A DNA stretch of 62,615 nucleotides from Arcanobacterium sp. GTDB lineage: Bacteria > Actinomycetota > Actinomycetes > Actinomycetales > Actinomycetaceae. Below, one piece after another: positions 26,146-38,122 of this stretch (within the stretch, counting starts at the first letter, position 1; every line of letters begins with the position of its first letter). The notes beneath the pieces are model-generated. The model had not been told where the DNA came from. It worked only from the letters and a program-made list of their open reading frames with translations, and did no database searches. A program made the translations under genes and the position numbers. The stretch is taken from positions 1-62,615 of the forward strand of contig JALFZJ010000065.1 in assembly GCA_022783665.1 (NCBI GenBank), written 5' to 3'.

Positions 26146-27876
26146 TCATTGCCACAGCGGCGTGGTGAGTGGGAACCAACTCACGGCGTTGCCGAGGTGG
26201 AAATACCATAACGCAATGAGGACAAAGGCACACATAATCCCTAACCACAGAATGTAATAGCCGCGCGATGGGGATGCCTCTCTCATCACGTAACGCGCAC
26301 CCAGACGCGCTTTTCGAGCCGATGGCCAGAGCCATGCAACAGCGTAAGTTGCACCTACCCCAGCCACAACCGAGCCAGCATACGCAAGACTCGAATCTCC
26401 CCCTCCAGGCAGTACAGCGGCAGCGATGCCTTGAGTGGCGAAAGCCCAGCCAACCACGTACCCAATGAAATGCCCTACAACTGCCGCAAAAGCCATACGG
26501 AGTAACCCCATAGCAGCGAACGGAATAATACGAGCCATAACAGCTCCGGTTTCACGCGAGCGCGAACCCCCGTGGCCCAAACGGCGTCTCACCTTATACT
26601 CTTGGACGCTCCCAATCACATCACAGAGCCATATCACACCAAAGAACAACTGCGTCATCACAAGCGGATAGGTATAGGAGGCCAAGGACATGAACACCCA
26701 TGAAAGTATGAGCAATAGACGAATCGTCTGAGGTGGCTGCGCCCATTGAGGAAGGGATTCCATCTCTGGGCTCGTCTCAGGCATGCGAATCGCAGGCTCA
26801 TCGAAGCTTCCGCTAGGATACGCCAACTGTGGTACCTGGCGCGGCTCGGGTAGTACTTGAGTCTCCATCCCTGGCGTTGGATATGCCGGGGGCATCACGT
26901 GAGGCGCCACCGCCGGAACGTCATACGGTTGCGACACCACTTGCGTAGCCGCCAGTGGCACCTGCTGTGCGGTGCCAAGCATTAGAGTTGGCAGTGAACC
27001 ATCCACGCCATCGATACCTGCTACTCCCTGCTCCTCGTTGGCTTGCCTGCCATATAGAAGAGTTGGAGCATAATCAGCGCTCGCATAACGCTCAGGGTGC
27101 TCAATAACGCCGAGTAGTTCCTCATAGCTCAAGCGCTGGTGAAGATCAGGATGTAAGGCACGGGTAAAAGCGCCACGGAGGGGATCACCAAGGTCATCAA
27201 GTTGTGGCGTATTATTCATAACCCGCGCCGTCACAGCGGCAATGTTGCCTGTGCCAAAAGGAGCCAAACCCGTAGCAGCAAATGCTAATACGGCCGCGAG
27301 CGCCCACCAATCCCCAGCGGCGTCTGGATCTTCACCTCGAATGACGCGCGGATCAAGATAGCCGGGCGTATGGGCTAAATACCCTTGGCGAGTGATGCGC
27401 GTATCGTCTGCGAGCTGTGAAATACCAAAATCAATGAGTATGGGCTTTCCTCCGCTTATCATTACGTTCGATGGTTTGATATCACGATGGAGCACGCCAA
27501 CCCTATGGATTGCTTCTAAAGCATGTGCAAGGCCTTGGCCAAGTTCAAGCAGATCACCCTCTGTATACATTCCGGTGATCTCAACATCGCGCTCAAGCGT
27601 GGGGCCATCAACCAGCTCAGTGACGACGAATATCTCATCACCCTCAGTCTCCGCATCGAGGATTTCGGCAACATACGGGCCACGCACGCGGCGTAGCACC
27701 GCTACCTCTCGTTGTATGCGACGGCGCGCTTCGTCGTCTGCCGCGAGCGCAGGGTGCAGGAGTTTCAACGCCACTCGCAGCCCAGCGCCGTCTTCTGCCT
27801 CATATACAGTAGACATTCCGCCGTAGCCTATCTGTTTGATAATGCGGTATCCGCCGATCTCTGCTGCTTCGCGCAT
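26146..27876 (-). CDS. Serine/threonine protein kinase with polytopic C-terminus
   Basis: 576 aa. The kinase domain covers about 8-270: glycine loop IGYGGMSTVYEA, ATP lysine K38, catalytic HRDIKPSN (130-137) and DFG at 149-151. A Pro/Gln-rich linker follows (about 290-385), then a hydrophobic region (about 390-570) with five or so membrane segments. PASTA repeats, typical of PknB, are absent, so the signal sensed is probably different. GGGAGGGGG precedes the ATG. Targets unknown. Confidence 0.92.
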   Translation of the reverse strand: MREAAEIGGYRIIKQIGYGGMSTVYEAEDGAGLRVALKLLHPALAADDEARRRIQREVAVLRRVRGPYVAEILDAETEGDEIFVVTELVDGPTLERDVEITGMYTEGDLLELGQGLAHALEAIHRVGVLHRDIKPSNVMISGGKPILIDFGISQLADDTRITRQGYLAHTPGYLDPRVIRGEDPDAAGDWWALAAVLAFAATGLAPFGTGNIAAVTARVMNNTPQLDDLGDPLRGAFTRALHPDLHQRLSYEELLGVIEHPERYASADYAPTLLYGRQANEEQGVAGIDGVDGSLPTLMLGTAQQVPLAATQVVSQPYDVPAVAPHVMPPAYPTPGMETQVLPEPRQVPQLAYPSGSFDEPAIRMPETSPEMESLPQWAQPPQTIRLLLILSWVFMSLASYTYPLVMTQLFFGVIWLCDVIGSVQEYKVRRRLGHGGSRSRETGAVMARIIPFAAMGLLRMAFAAVVGHFIGYVVGWAFATQGIAAAVLPGGGDSSLAYAGSVVAGVGATYAVAWLWPSARKARLGARYVMREASPSRGYYILWLGIMCAFVLIALWYFHLGNAVSWFPLTTPLWQ

Positions 27877-28053
27877 GTAACCCCCTCCCCTTTCGCTTCT
27901 TCTACCCTATCGCATGGGGTAAATGGAGCAGCTGCGACGTGAGTATTCGATTTCCCTAGAAATCGCAGGCTACTTGTGGGAAGATTGAACAGGTGTGCAT
28001 AAGCCACCTTTACTCGGATCGTTCGGCACGTACCTGCCGATGAAGGAAGAATA

Positions 28054-29175
28054 ATGGCAACCGTAAAATTTGAAAATGCTACCCGTGTATATCCTGGCGC
28101 CGATAAACCGGCTGTGGATTCTCTCAATCTCGATATTAAAGACGGCGAATTCCTCGTTCTTGTTGGTCCGTCTGGTTGCGGCAAATCTACGTCGCTGCGA
28201 ATGCTGGCAGGTCTCGAAGATGTGAACTCCGGCAAGGTCTATATTGGTTCACGTGACGTTACGGACGTCACCCCGAAGGATCGCGATATCGCGATGGTGT
28301 TCCAGAACTACGCGCTCTATCCGCATATGACCGTGGCCGACAATATGGGCTTCGCACTGAAGATTGCCGGCGTGGATAAGGCTGAGATTCGTACGCGAGT
28401 TGAAGAAGCGGCACGTATCCTCGATCTCACGCAGTATCTTGACCGTAAACCAAAGGCGCTTTCAGGTGGTCAGCGTCAGCGTGTTGCCATGGGCCGCGCT
28501 ATCGTGCGTAAGCCACAAGTGTTCTTGATGGACGAGCCTCTATCAAACTTGGATGCTAAGCTCCGCGTGCAAACTCGTACACAGATCGCTTCCTTGCAAC
28601 GCGAACTCGGTATTACTACGGTGTACGTGACCCACGATCAGACTGAGGCTTTGACCATGGGGGATCGTATCGCAGTGCTCAAGGACGGCATCTTGCAGCA
28701 GGTTGCTCCGCCAGATGAAATGTTTGCACACCCAGCAAACGCATTCGTTGCAGGCTTCATCGGCTCACCGGCGATGAACCTTGGTGAATGGCGAGTGAGC
28801 AACGGCGAGGCTTCGTTCGGCGATGCGAAGCTCGCGCTGCCCGCAAAGGTAGCCGAAGTAGCGAACCGCGAAGGTAAAGTAATTATCGGTGTACGCCCGG
28901 AGGGCTTCCACTATTCGCTCAACCCAGCTGAAGGTTCGATCCCGATGCAGGTGGATTTTGTGGAGCACCTCGGTTCCGATGCATACGTTTACGGCCCAGT
29001 GGTGGGTGCTGATCGCGAATCTGAGCGTTTCGGCTCGGGAGACAATTCTCAAACCATGACGGTTCGCGTATCACCCGATAATGTGCCAGCGGTTGGATCC
29101 ACCGTATACCTGCAGCCGCGAGATGGCCACGTCCACTACTTCTCCGTAGAGACGACGAACCGTATCGAAGCTTGA
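28054..29175 (+). CDS. msiK: Sugar ABC transporter ATPase, MsiK/UgpC type
   Basis: 373-aa ATPase of carbohydrate importers. Walker A GPSGCGKST (38-46), Q-loop VFQNYALYPHMTV, signature LSGGQRQRVAMGRA, Walker B VFLMDEPLSNLDAKLR, His-loop VTHDQTEA, then a C-terminal OB/TOBE regulatory domain. No permease or binding-protein genes are adjacent, which fits MsiK, an orphan ATPase shared by several sugar transporters in Streptomyces and relatives. GAAGGAAGA precedes the ATG. A hairpin follows the gene. Confidence 0.93.
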   Translation: MATVKFENATRVYPGADKPAVDSLNLDIKDGEFLVLVGPSGCGKSTSLRMLAGLEDVNSGKVYIGSRDVTDVTPKDRDIAMVFQNYALYPHMTVADNMGFALKIAGVDKAEIRTRVEEAARILDLTQYLDRKPKALSGGQRQRVAMGRAIVRKPQVFLMDEPLSNLDAKLRVQTRTQIASLQRELGITTVYVTHDQTEALTMGDRIAVLKDGILQQVAPPDEMFAHPANAFVAGFIGSPAMNLGEWRVSNGEASFGDAKLALPAKVAEVANREGKVIIGVRPEGFHYSLNPAEGSIPMQVDFVEHLGSDAYVYGPVVGADRESERFGSGDNSQTMTVRVSPDNVPAVGSTVYLQPRDGHVHYFSVETTNRIEA

Positions 29176-29209
29176 TCTGAGTTTTAACGCTCACACATCA
29201 GCAATAGCG

Positions 29210-29252
29210 ATGGCGGATTTCCAATGGTGCGGTGTTGGGAATCCGCCATTTA
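29210..29252 (+). terminator. Terminator-like hairpin after msiK
   Basis: Near-perfect inverted repeat with about 14-bp arms (29210-29224 and 29235-29249; GGCGGATT paired with AATCCGCC), followed by a short T-rich stretch. Likely ends the msiK transcript. Confidence 0.65.
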
Positions 29253-29357
29253 CGTTGTAGGTAACGGCCGCGAATGGGCACGTCGCTACCGCGCTGATCA
29301 CGCTGAAGCTTCAACTTGCATTACTCTTTCATCCCACCGCTGTACAAGAGAACACTT

Positions 29358-30641
29358 ATGGATCGTCATCTTGAAATAACCTCTGCGAAGGTTGAATCTG
29401 CGCTATTAGATCTGCCGTGGTCGATACCGTTGGCCGAATGGCCAGATGATATTATCGCCGCTCTTCCACGCGGTATTTCGCGCCACGTGGTTCGCTTCGT
29501 GAATCTCGGTAACAAAGTGATCGCGATTAAGGAGATCTCGGCAGAAGGTGCAAACCACGAATACGAGACCTTACGTGATCTCAACCGCTTAGAAGCACCA
29601 TGCGTTGAACCCATCGCCGTCATCACCGGACGCGAAAATACTGAAGGGAAGCCACTTAACGCCGCCCTAGTGACCCAGCATCTTCCCTACTCTTTGCCTT
29701 ATCGCGCGCTCTTTGGCCAAGCACCCATGCGCCCAGAGACGGCCGAGCGCTTAATCGACGCGCTTTCCGTGCTCATGGTTCGCCTACATCTGCTCGGGTT
29801 TTTCTGGGGTGACGTCTCTCTTTCCAATACACTTTTCCGGCGTGACGCCGGCGAATTCGCCGCCTACTTGGTAGACGCAGAAACGGGCGAACTCTACTCA
29901 CGAATGTCTGATCAAAAGCGCGAATATGACGTAGATATTGCGTTCACGAATATCATCGGTGAGTTTATGGATCTTCAAGCCGGTGACATACTCGAAGAAG
30001 ACTTCGACGCCATCGGAGCGGGCAACCGTTTCGTTGAGCGGTATAACTCACTGTGGGCTGAACTCACATCTGAAGAGCAATTCAGTGCCGATGAACGCTG
30101 GCGTGTAGATAACAGGATTCGGCGCTTGAACGAGCTCGGATTCGATGTAGGTGAGCTTTCTATCTCCACAGATATTTTCGGAACCTCGATTAGGATCCGC
30201 CCGAAAGTGGTAGATGCTGGCCACTATTCGCGCACCTTGATGCGCCTGACGGGTATGGACGTGCAAGAAAAGCAAGCTCGCCGTCTGATGAACGATATTG
30301 AATCATATCGAGCGATGCACGATGAACTCAATGTGCCGCTGTCGATTGTAGCCCACGAATGGATGACGAACGTATTCGAACCAGCCGTGCGCGCAATTCC
30401 AAAGGAATTGCGCGGAAAGTTGCAGCCTGCACAGGTGTTTCATGAGCTTCTCGATCATCGCTGGTTTGCCTCTGAGCGCGCGGGGCACGATGTGCCTATG
30501 CAGGAGGCTGTACAAAGCTATATCGAAGAAGTGCTGAAGCACAGGCCAGATGAGTCATTCATGCTCACACAAACATCGACCCTTCCAGCCATCAAAACTG
30601 ATTTTGATGATGATTGGTCCGGCTACATGGCCGACGATTAG
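29358..30641 (+). CDS. DUF4032 kinase-like protein
   Basis: 427 aa from the ATG at 29358 (an upstream frame start would add 14 residues without support). The N-terminal part has kinase-fold features: AIKE lysine (K58), a downstream Glu in EYETL (E70), a GDVSLSNTLF catalytic-loop equivalent (D152, N157) and VDAETGEL with the metal-binding Asp (D173). The C-terminal half (about 220-420) is the DUF4032 domain proper. Characteristic of Actinomycetota; substrate unknown. Reads away from msiK. Confidence 0.85.
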   Translation: MDRHLEITSAKVESALLDLPWSIPLAEWPDDIIAALPRGISRHVVRFVNLGNKVIAIKEISAEGANHEYETLRDLNRLEAPCVEPIAVITGRENTEGKPLNAALVTQHLPYSLPYRALFGQAPMRPETAERLIDALSVLMVRLHLLGFFWGDVSLSNTLFRRDAGEFAAYLVDAETGELYSRMSDQKREYDVDIAFTNIIGEFMDLQAGDILEEDFDAIGAGNRFVERYNSLWAELTSEEQFSADERWRVDNRIRRLNELGFDVGELSISTDIFGTSIRIRPKVVDAGHYSRTLMRLTGMDVQEKQARRLMNDIESYRAMHDELNVPLSIVAHEWMTNVFEPAVRAIPKELRGKLQPAQVFHELLDHRWFASERAGHDVPMQEAVQSYIEEVLKHRPDESFMLTQTSTLPAIKTDFDDDWSGYMADD

Positions 30642-30766
30642 CACTCCTCCACAGAGCATTCCGAGTTAGTGCACTAAGCTCCAGCGTTCGGTGCCCGTTA
30701 CCTCCAACTGCCTGATGCACGCGCACTAGCTCGAGGAGCACATCTGTACGGCTAACTATGGGCAGC

Positions 30767-33090
<2,324 letters not shown>

Positions 33091-33304
33091 GTGTACTCCT
33101 TGCGTTTGTCTGGTCTAATCGTAGATGCTCGACTGCCGGGCGCTGCGTACTGGCCACTTTTTGGACGCCGAGGCGTGTTTTGCCTACGTTTGCACGTTTC
33201 GTGGAGGAAGGTGGCTCAGCTCATCTGTGCTGGTTCTACGCATTGGCGCACGTGCCAGTCGAAGAGCCAGATGCCGAAATACGCTGCTATGTATGTGAGG
33301 TCTT

Positions 33305-33907
33305 CTAGACTCTTTGGCGCCCTTCCAACGCACGCGAAATCGTGATTTCATCAGCATATTCGAGATCTCCGCCGACTGGGAGGCCAGAGGCCAGGCGGGT
33401 AACTGTAACACCTAACGGCGTAAGCGTACGAGCGAGATAGCTCGCCGTTGCTTCACCTTCAATATTGGGATCCATAGCAAGGATCACTTCTTGTACGGTG
33501 CCATCGGACAGCCGCCCTAGAAGCTCGCGGATACGTAGATCTTCTGGGCCAATCCCTCCAATAGGATTGATCGAGCCACCTAGCACATGGTACTTTCCGC
33601 GGTACTCTCGGGCACGCTCAATGGCTGCTATATCTTTGGATTCCTCTACGACGCAAATAACGGTATCGATGCGGCGCGGATCAGCACAGATCGCACAGAC
33701 GTCGCTTTCAGTCACATTCCCACATATAGTGCAGAACTTTACTTTTGCTTTCACATCGCGCAGAGCGGTGATCAATGCCTCTACCTCTGAATCGTCCTCC
33801 TCGAGGAGGTGGAACGCAATACGCTGGGCACTCTTCGGACCCACTCCGGGTAAACGTCCGAGCTCATCGATGAGGCTCTGGACGGCGCCTTCATACACGC
33901 TTGCCAT
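33305..33907 (-). CDS. recR: Recombination mediator RecR
   Basis: Works with RecO and RecF in loading RecA at gaps. From the ATG at 33907 the protein has 200 aa: helix-hairpin-helix [20 protein letters not shown] (17-35), four-Cys zinc finger (C59, C62, C71, C74), Toprim domain with [12 protein letters not shown] and [12 protein letters not shown], and a C-terminal [14 protein letters not shown] loop. The longer frame adds 24 atypical residues. Downstream of dnaX as in most actinobacteria; the usual small ebfC/ybaB gene is not between them. Confidence 0.96.
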   Translation of the reverse strand: MASVYEGAVQSLIDELGRLPGVGPKSAQRIAFHLLEEDDSEVEALITALRDVKAKVKFCTICGNVTESDVCAICADPRRIDTVICVVEESKDIAAIERAREYRGKYHVLGGSINPIGGIGPEDLRIRELLGRLSDGTVQEVILAMDPNIEGEATASYLARTLTPLGVTVTRLASGLPVGGDLEYADEITISRALEGRQRV

Positions 33908-34083
33908 TGTATTCACCGCATTTCTGTTATTTGTAAAAGTGCATGTTCGCCGATGGTGTGTAAAACCGTGACCACACAAGGCTTTGAAGATCCTTACAAG
34001 ACTCTACACATCATTTGCGCTGCCGTATATGCACCCGTGTAGAACGCCATGCACACGTCGCCGCAGGAAGACGCCCCTGCACA

Positions 34084-36801
34084 TCATGCGTCTGCGTTAT
34101 TGGGTGTTTCGCTCAGTATTATGCCATCGAAATGTTTAAGCACCACGCCGAGCCCCACAATATCTTCACTATCAACAATCGGATCGTCGATAGAAACGTC
34201 TTGTGACTCGTCCGTATCATCGCCGCCTTGCCCAGAATCAGATTCGCCTTCCGAGATAACGTCCGATTCAATGTAGGTGCTCGGAAGGTTTTCCTCCGTA
34301 GGCAGGGAAACCGAGGAGCTCGATCGTGTGTGGCTCACTGAGCGATCGATCTTCGGCAAACCATCACGCGTTTGGAATGGAGCCTCTTGCGGATACGAAT
34401 CGGGCATCCCCGGCATAGCCGCGAATGACTCCGCAAAGCCACTCATCAACGGATCATCCATGCCCTCCAGCGAGGCATCCTCACGGCTGCCCTGCGGCAG
34501 GTGTAGGCCTTCAATCGGTGCGCTACTGGCATGTAGTGGAGGAGCATCAACGGGTGGAAGATCGGGTAAATCTTGTGCGTAAAACGGTTGTTGTGCGGGC
34601 GTGGGAGATTCCCCAGTGTGGTCTCCACCGATGAAGATTGCTGAATCGTCGAGCAGGCATCCGAGTACACCAGCTGGATCTTCACCACCGAACCGGGCGC
34701 GCTGCTCGGGCTCGTTTTCGGGATATCCTGGTAATTCCTCCTCTTCGCCCGCCGTGATCTCGTCGATTTCTTCTAACAGCTCTTCGTTCAGTCGTGCATC
34801 GCCAAGGTGCCCCTTATCAGCTGACTGCACATTCGTTTGACGCGCTCTAGGCGGCGCTTCATCCGGGTGCGCCACATTCGCTTGTGGCGTGTTCGCTTGC
34901 GCCACCGGCGCGGGTGGCTGCTCAGCTTTTGGGGGTGCATCAGGGGCACCTGCACCCACGATCCCCTCTATTTCCACATCTATTCCGAGCACGGATTTCA
35001 CTGCCTGTGCCACAGCAACGTGCGCGCGCTGATTTCGTTGGAGTGAATTAGCCATACCCGCATTCGGAAAACCAATCGTCAGCGTGTCGCCTTCTAGGGA
35101 TGCCGGCCCAGTGGCATTGGCGAGCAGATTACCAGCGACTTTTGAGTTCTGAGAGGCTCGATCAACTATCGTTTCCCAAAGCTGGGCTACCTGGGCAAGC
35201 TGCGGCGCCGCTTCGTTGAATTCGCCATGAAAAGCGGGCATCGGACGTGTGCGTGGATCACTCGAAGCAGACGCCTCAGTTCTGTTCATTTCACCAGTAG
35301 AGCGTTCTCGCTCAGAGCGTCCATTGGCGGGCACCCAAGCTCCTTGAGACGGCTGGGAGCCCTGAGGCCGCTCACCGTGCAATTGCGCACTTTGCTGTGC
35401 TTGAGCTGCCTGGTAGGGGTTGCGCACCTGCTGCGTAGTCTGTGCTTCGCGACTGCTACGCGGCTGCTCCTCATTGCCTAAAGCACCTCGACCTTGAGCG
35501 TCGCTACCTGGCGTAGGCACAGCAGTAGCACGAGAAATCCGATCCTTCACAGAAGCTGGCATCCCCGCCGTCTGCCCCGAAGTGCTCCGAGGCGCAGACG
35601 CAACCGATATCCTCGGCATATCCTGTGAACTCAATGCCGTTTGATCCTCTTGATCGGTTGATACTCGGGCTAGATGCGATTTGCGCTCATCGCCCGAACT
35701 CAGGCCTTCATTAGCCACAATAAGGCGTGCACACAACAGCTCCAATTGCATCCGAGGAGCCGTAGCACCCACCATCGCGCTGAGTGCAGCATTCGTAATA
35801 TCAGCACTTTGCGATGCGCGACGTGGGCCCAGCTTCTCGGCCTGCTGCGTCATCACCTCATACTGATCCTGCGGCACCGCCACAAACACATCACGAGCAC
35901 CCTCACCAGCGAGTGCGATAATCACTAGATCGCGCAAGCGCTGCAACAAATCTTCAACGAATCTGCGCGGATCATGGCCAGATTTCACAACGTCGTCTAC
36001 TACGCCAAAAAGCCTCGCCCCATCGCGAGCCGTGATCGCATCGATGGCACTATCAATGAGGCGGGCGGAGGTAAAACCAAGGAGGGCAACGGTGCGATCA
36101 TAATCAAGTGTTACGCCATCGGAACCGCCAATGATTTGATCAAGCACCGAAAGAGTGTCTCGAACCGATCCGGTACCTGCGCGCACGATAAGCTGAAGCA
36201 CATCATGCCCAGCCTCGATACCTTCCTTATGGCAGATCTCTTCGAGATACTGCTCTAACGTAGACGGTGGTACAAGACGGAAGGGATAGTGATGAGTGCG
36301 CGAACGAATCGTGCCAATCACTTTCTCCGGCTCAGTTGTGGCGAAAATAAACTTCACATGCTCAGGCGGCTCTTCAACTACCTTAAGCAAGGCGTTAAAA
36401 CCCTTGTCGGTTACCATGTGCGCTTCATCAATAATGAATATCTTGAAGCGATCACGCACCGGTGCGAAGGCCACCTGTTCGCGTAGCTCCCGAGCGTCAT
36501 CCACACCACCATGAGAGGCAGCGTCAAGCTCTACCACATCAAGCGAGCCTGAGCCACCCCGAGCCAATTCACGGCAAGAATCACACTCGCCACACGGAGT
36601 TGCCGTAGGATACTCCACGCAGTTTAAGGCTCGCGCAAGAATGCGGGCAGACGTCGTCTTCCCACAGCCTCGCGGCCCAGAAAACAAATAGGCATGGTTC
36701 GTTCGCCCCGCTTCGAGCGCTGCCATGAGCGGATCGATCACATGTTCTTGGCCTATCACTTCTTCGAACGTCTCTGGGCGATAGCGCCGATACAATGCCA
36801 T
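34084..36801 (-). CDS. dnaX: DNA polymerase III subunits gamma/tau
   Basis: Clamp-loader ATPase and polymerase organiser. The start MALYRRYRPETFEEVIGQ is the standard one (a GTG two codons earlier is also in frame). Walker A SGPRGCGKTT lies near 42-50, the zinc module has four cysteines in the CVEY...CGECDSC segment, Walker B is FIIDEAHMV. Residues after about 370 are long, acidic and low in complexity with many Gln/Pro/Ser, and form the tau region; with over 900 aa the protein is long for the family. No obvious slippery A-run for gamma synthesis was seen. Confidence 0.96.
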   Translation of the reverse strand: MALYRRYRPETFEEVIGQEHVIDPLMAALEAGRTNHAYLFSGPRGCGKTTSARILARALNCVEYPTATPCGECDSCRELARGGSGSLDVVELDAASHGGVDDARELREQVAFAPVRDRFKIFIIDEAHMVTDKGFNALLKVVEEPPEHVKFIFATTEPEKVIGTIRSRTHHYPFRLVPPSTLEQYLEEICHKEGIEAGHDVLQLIVRAGTGSVRDTLSVLDQIIGGSDGVTLDYDRTVALLGFTSARLIDSAIDAITARDGARLFGVVDDVVKSGHDPRRFVEDLLQRLRDLVIIALAGEGARDVFVAVPQDQYEVMTQQAEKLGPRRASQSADITNAALSAMVGATAPRMQLELLCARLIVANEGLSSGDERKSHLARVSTDQEDQTALSSQDMPRISVASAPRSTSGQTAGMPASVKDRISRATAVPTPGSDAQGRGALGNEEQPRSSREAQTTQQVRNPYQAAQAQQSAQLHGERPQGSQPSQGAWVPANGRSERERSTGEMNRTEASASSDPRTRPMPAFHGEFNEAAPQLAQVAQLWETIVDRASQNSKVAGNLLANATGPASLEGDTLTIGFPNAGMANSLQRNQRAHVAVAQAVKSVLGIDVEIEGIVGAGAPDAPPKAEQPPAPVAQANTPQANVAHPDEAPPRARQTNVQSADKGHLGDARLNEELLEEIDEITAGEEEELPGYPENEPEQRARFGGEDPAGVLGCLLDDSAIFIGGDHTGESPTPAQQPFYAQDLPDLPPVDAPPLHASSAPIEGLHLPQGSREDASLEGMDDPLMSGFAESFAAMPGMPDSYPQEAPFQTRDGLPKIDRSVSHTRSSSSVSLPTEENLPSTYIESDVISEGESDSGQGGDDTDESQDVSIDDPIVDSEDIVGLGVVLKHFDGIILSETPNNADA

Positions 36802-36982
36802 ATTCACGTCTACGATTGTACCAATGCCTATGCACAGTGATCATTTTCCGTTAATCAGATAGCACGCTTTTCCATGCAGCGCTTTAAGCTCATGGCATGC
36901 AACGCATCCACGAATTGCGAGCATGCACGAAATCGGGGAATATGAAGGAGCATAAGCGTCACGCGGGAAAGGGATAAGCAGT

Positions 36983-37186
36983 ATGGCACACAAGAATCAG
37001 CCAGAATGCCCCATCCGATTTGGTGAGCCATGCACCCTGTGCCAAGCCTTCGTCACAGGCCCAGAGGATTGCCAGACTGTTGCTTTGGTGATGAATGATG
37101 AAGATCTCCGCGCAGAATGGGTGAAGAAGCGCAAAGCCTATATGGAAAAGAAACGCGCTGCACGCTCGGCGCACGCCGCCGCTTAA
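36983..37186 (+). CDS. DUF6767 small Cys-containing protein
   Basis: 67 aa. The N-terminal half is the conserved motif CPIRFGEPCTLCQAFVTGPEDC, with four cysteines that could bind a metal, followed by LVMNDEDLRAEW and a basic C-terminal helix rich in Lys/Arg/Ala. Matches the actinobacterial family DUF6767, function unknown. The gene stands alone upstream of a CadD-like transporter. Confidence 0.8.
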   Translation: MAHKNQPECPIRFGEPCTLCQAFVTGPEDCQTVALVMNDEDLRAEWVKKRKAYMEKKRAARSAHAAA

Positions 37187-37270
37187 CTTAACCTGCCACT
37201 CGCCCACTGCTAGCACCTGATAACCTTACCCTCACTTCTAGCCAATTCATCCTCACTTCTAATCGCCACC

Positions 37271-37879
37271 ATGCTCCTCACGATTACACAAGCTATTGTT
37301 CTGTTCGCTGCTACCAATATCGATCACCTGTTAGTGCTCACACTGCTATTCGCCCACGGCGCCCATCGCGCACACACCTTCCGGCAGATCATGCTCGGCC
37401 AGTACATTGGATTTGGTGCAATGCTGGGAGTTATCACACTTGCAGCGTTCGGCATCATCAGATTGCTACCTCCATGGATTGCGCCATGGTTTGGCCTCAT
37501 ACCGCTGTTTATTGGTGTACGCGCGGCATGGAAAACGTGGCGAAGCTCTGGAGAAGACGACGATGACGAGCTCGGCGAGGTAGCCGAACGCATCGAAGGC
37601 AAGCCCTTGTCGGTAGCTCTCATTGCGGCAATTACTTTTGCCAATGGAGGCGACGAAATCGGCGTCTACCTCCCAGTATTCGTGCAGGCCGAGCCGTGGC
37701 AAATCGCCGTCTACCTCATCGTATTCCTGCTGCTCGTGACGCCGGTTGTGCACCTCGCCCGTTTCATCACTAGCCGTAAACCAATAGCTGAGGCGCTTGA
37801 GCGGTGGGAGACGGTGCTGTTCCCTGCGGTTTTGATCGCCCTCGGCATCATCATTCTTGCTACCGGCCTCATCGGATAA
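37271..37879 (+). CDS. CadD-family (LysE-like) metal transporter
   Basis: 202 aa with about five or six hydrophobic helices and one charged central loop (SGEDDDDELGEV). The start AIVLFAATNIDHLLVLTLLFA and the second-half ITFANGGDEIGVYLPVF, with paired acidic residues in helices, fit the CadD cadmium-resistance family within the LysE superfamily. Export of cadmium or another cation is inferred. No metalloregulator gene is adjacent. Confidence 0.85.
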   Translation: MLLTITQAIVLFAATNIDHLLVLTLLFAHGAHRAHTFRQIMLGQYIGFGAMLGVITLAAFGIIRLLPPWIAPWFGLIPLFIGVRAAWKTWRSSGEDDDDELGEVAERIEGKPLSVALIAAITFANGGDEIGVYLPVFVQAEPWQIAVYLIVFLLLVTPVVHLARFITSRKPIAEALERWETVLFPAVLIALGIIILATGLIG

Positions 37880-38122
37880 GCTCAGCTCACCAAGCACACG
37901 GAAGCGGGATGCATCGACGTGGTTGCGCGGCGCGCCCTCGTCTAACGATGGATACACTCACGTTTACCCGCAGATCGTGTATCCCGCCTCTTATCGCTCG
38001 GTAAAACATGGGCAGCTTTGGTAACATGTGTGATATATGACTCATGAGATTAATTGACGCGGCAATCTTCCGCAGATCATTGATGAGATCCACGGGAGCA
38101 AAGCTCGCGGAAGGAAACACAC

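Noticed and set aside
38020-38122. CRP/FNR-type site (TGTGATATATGACTCA) before the sulfur cluster
   Set aside because: The second half-site does not match TCACA and no symmetric operator can be drawn.
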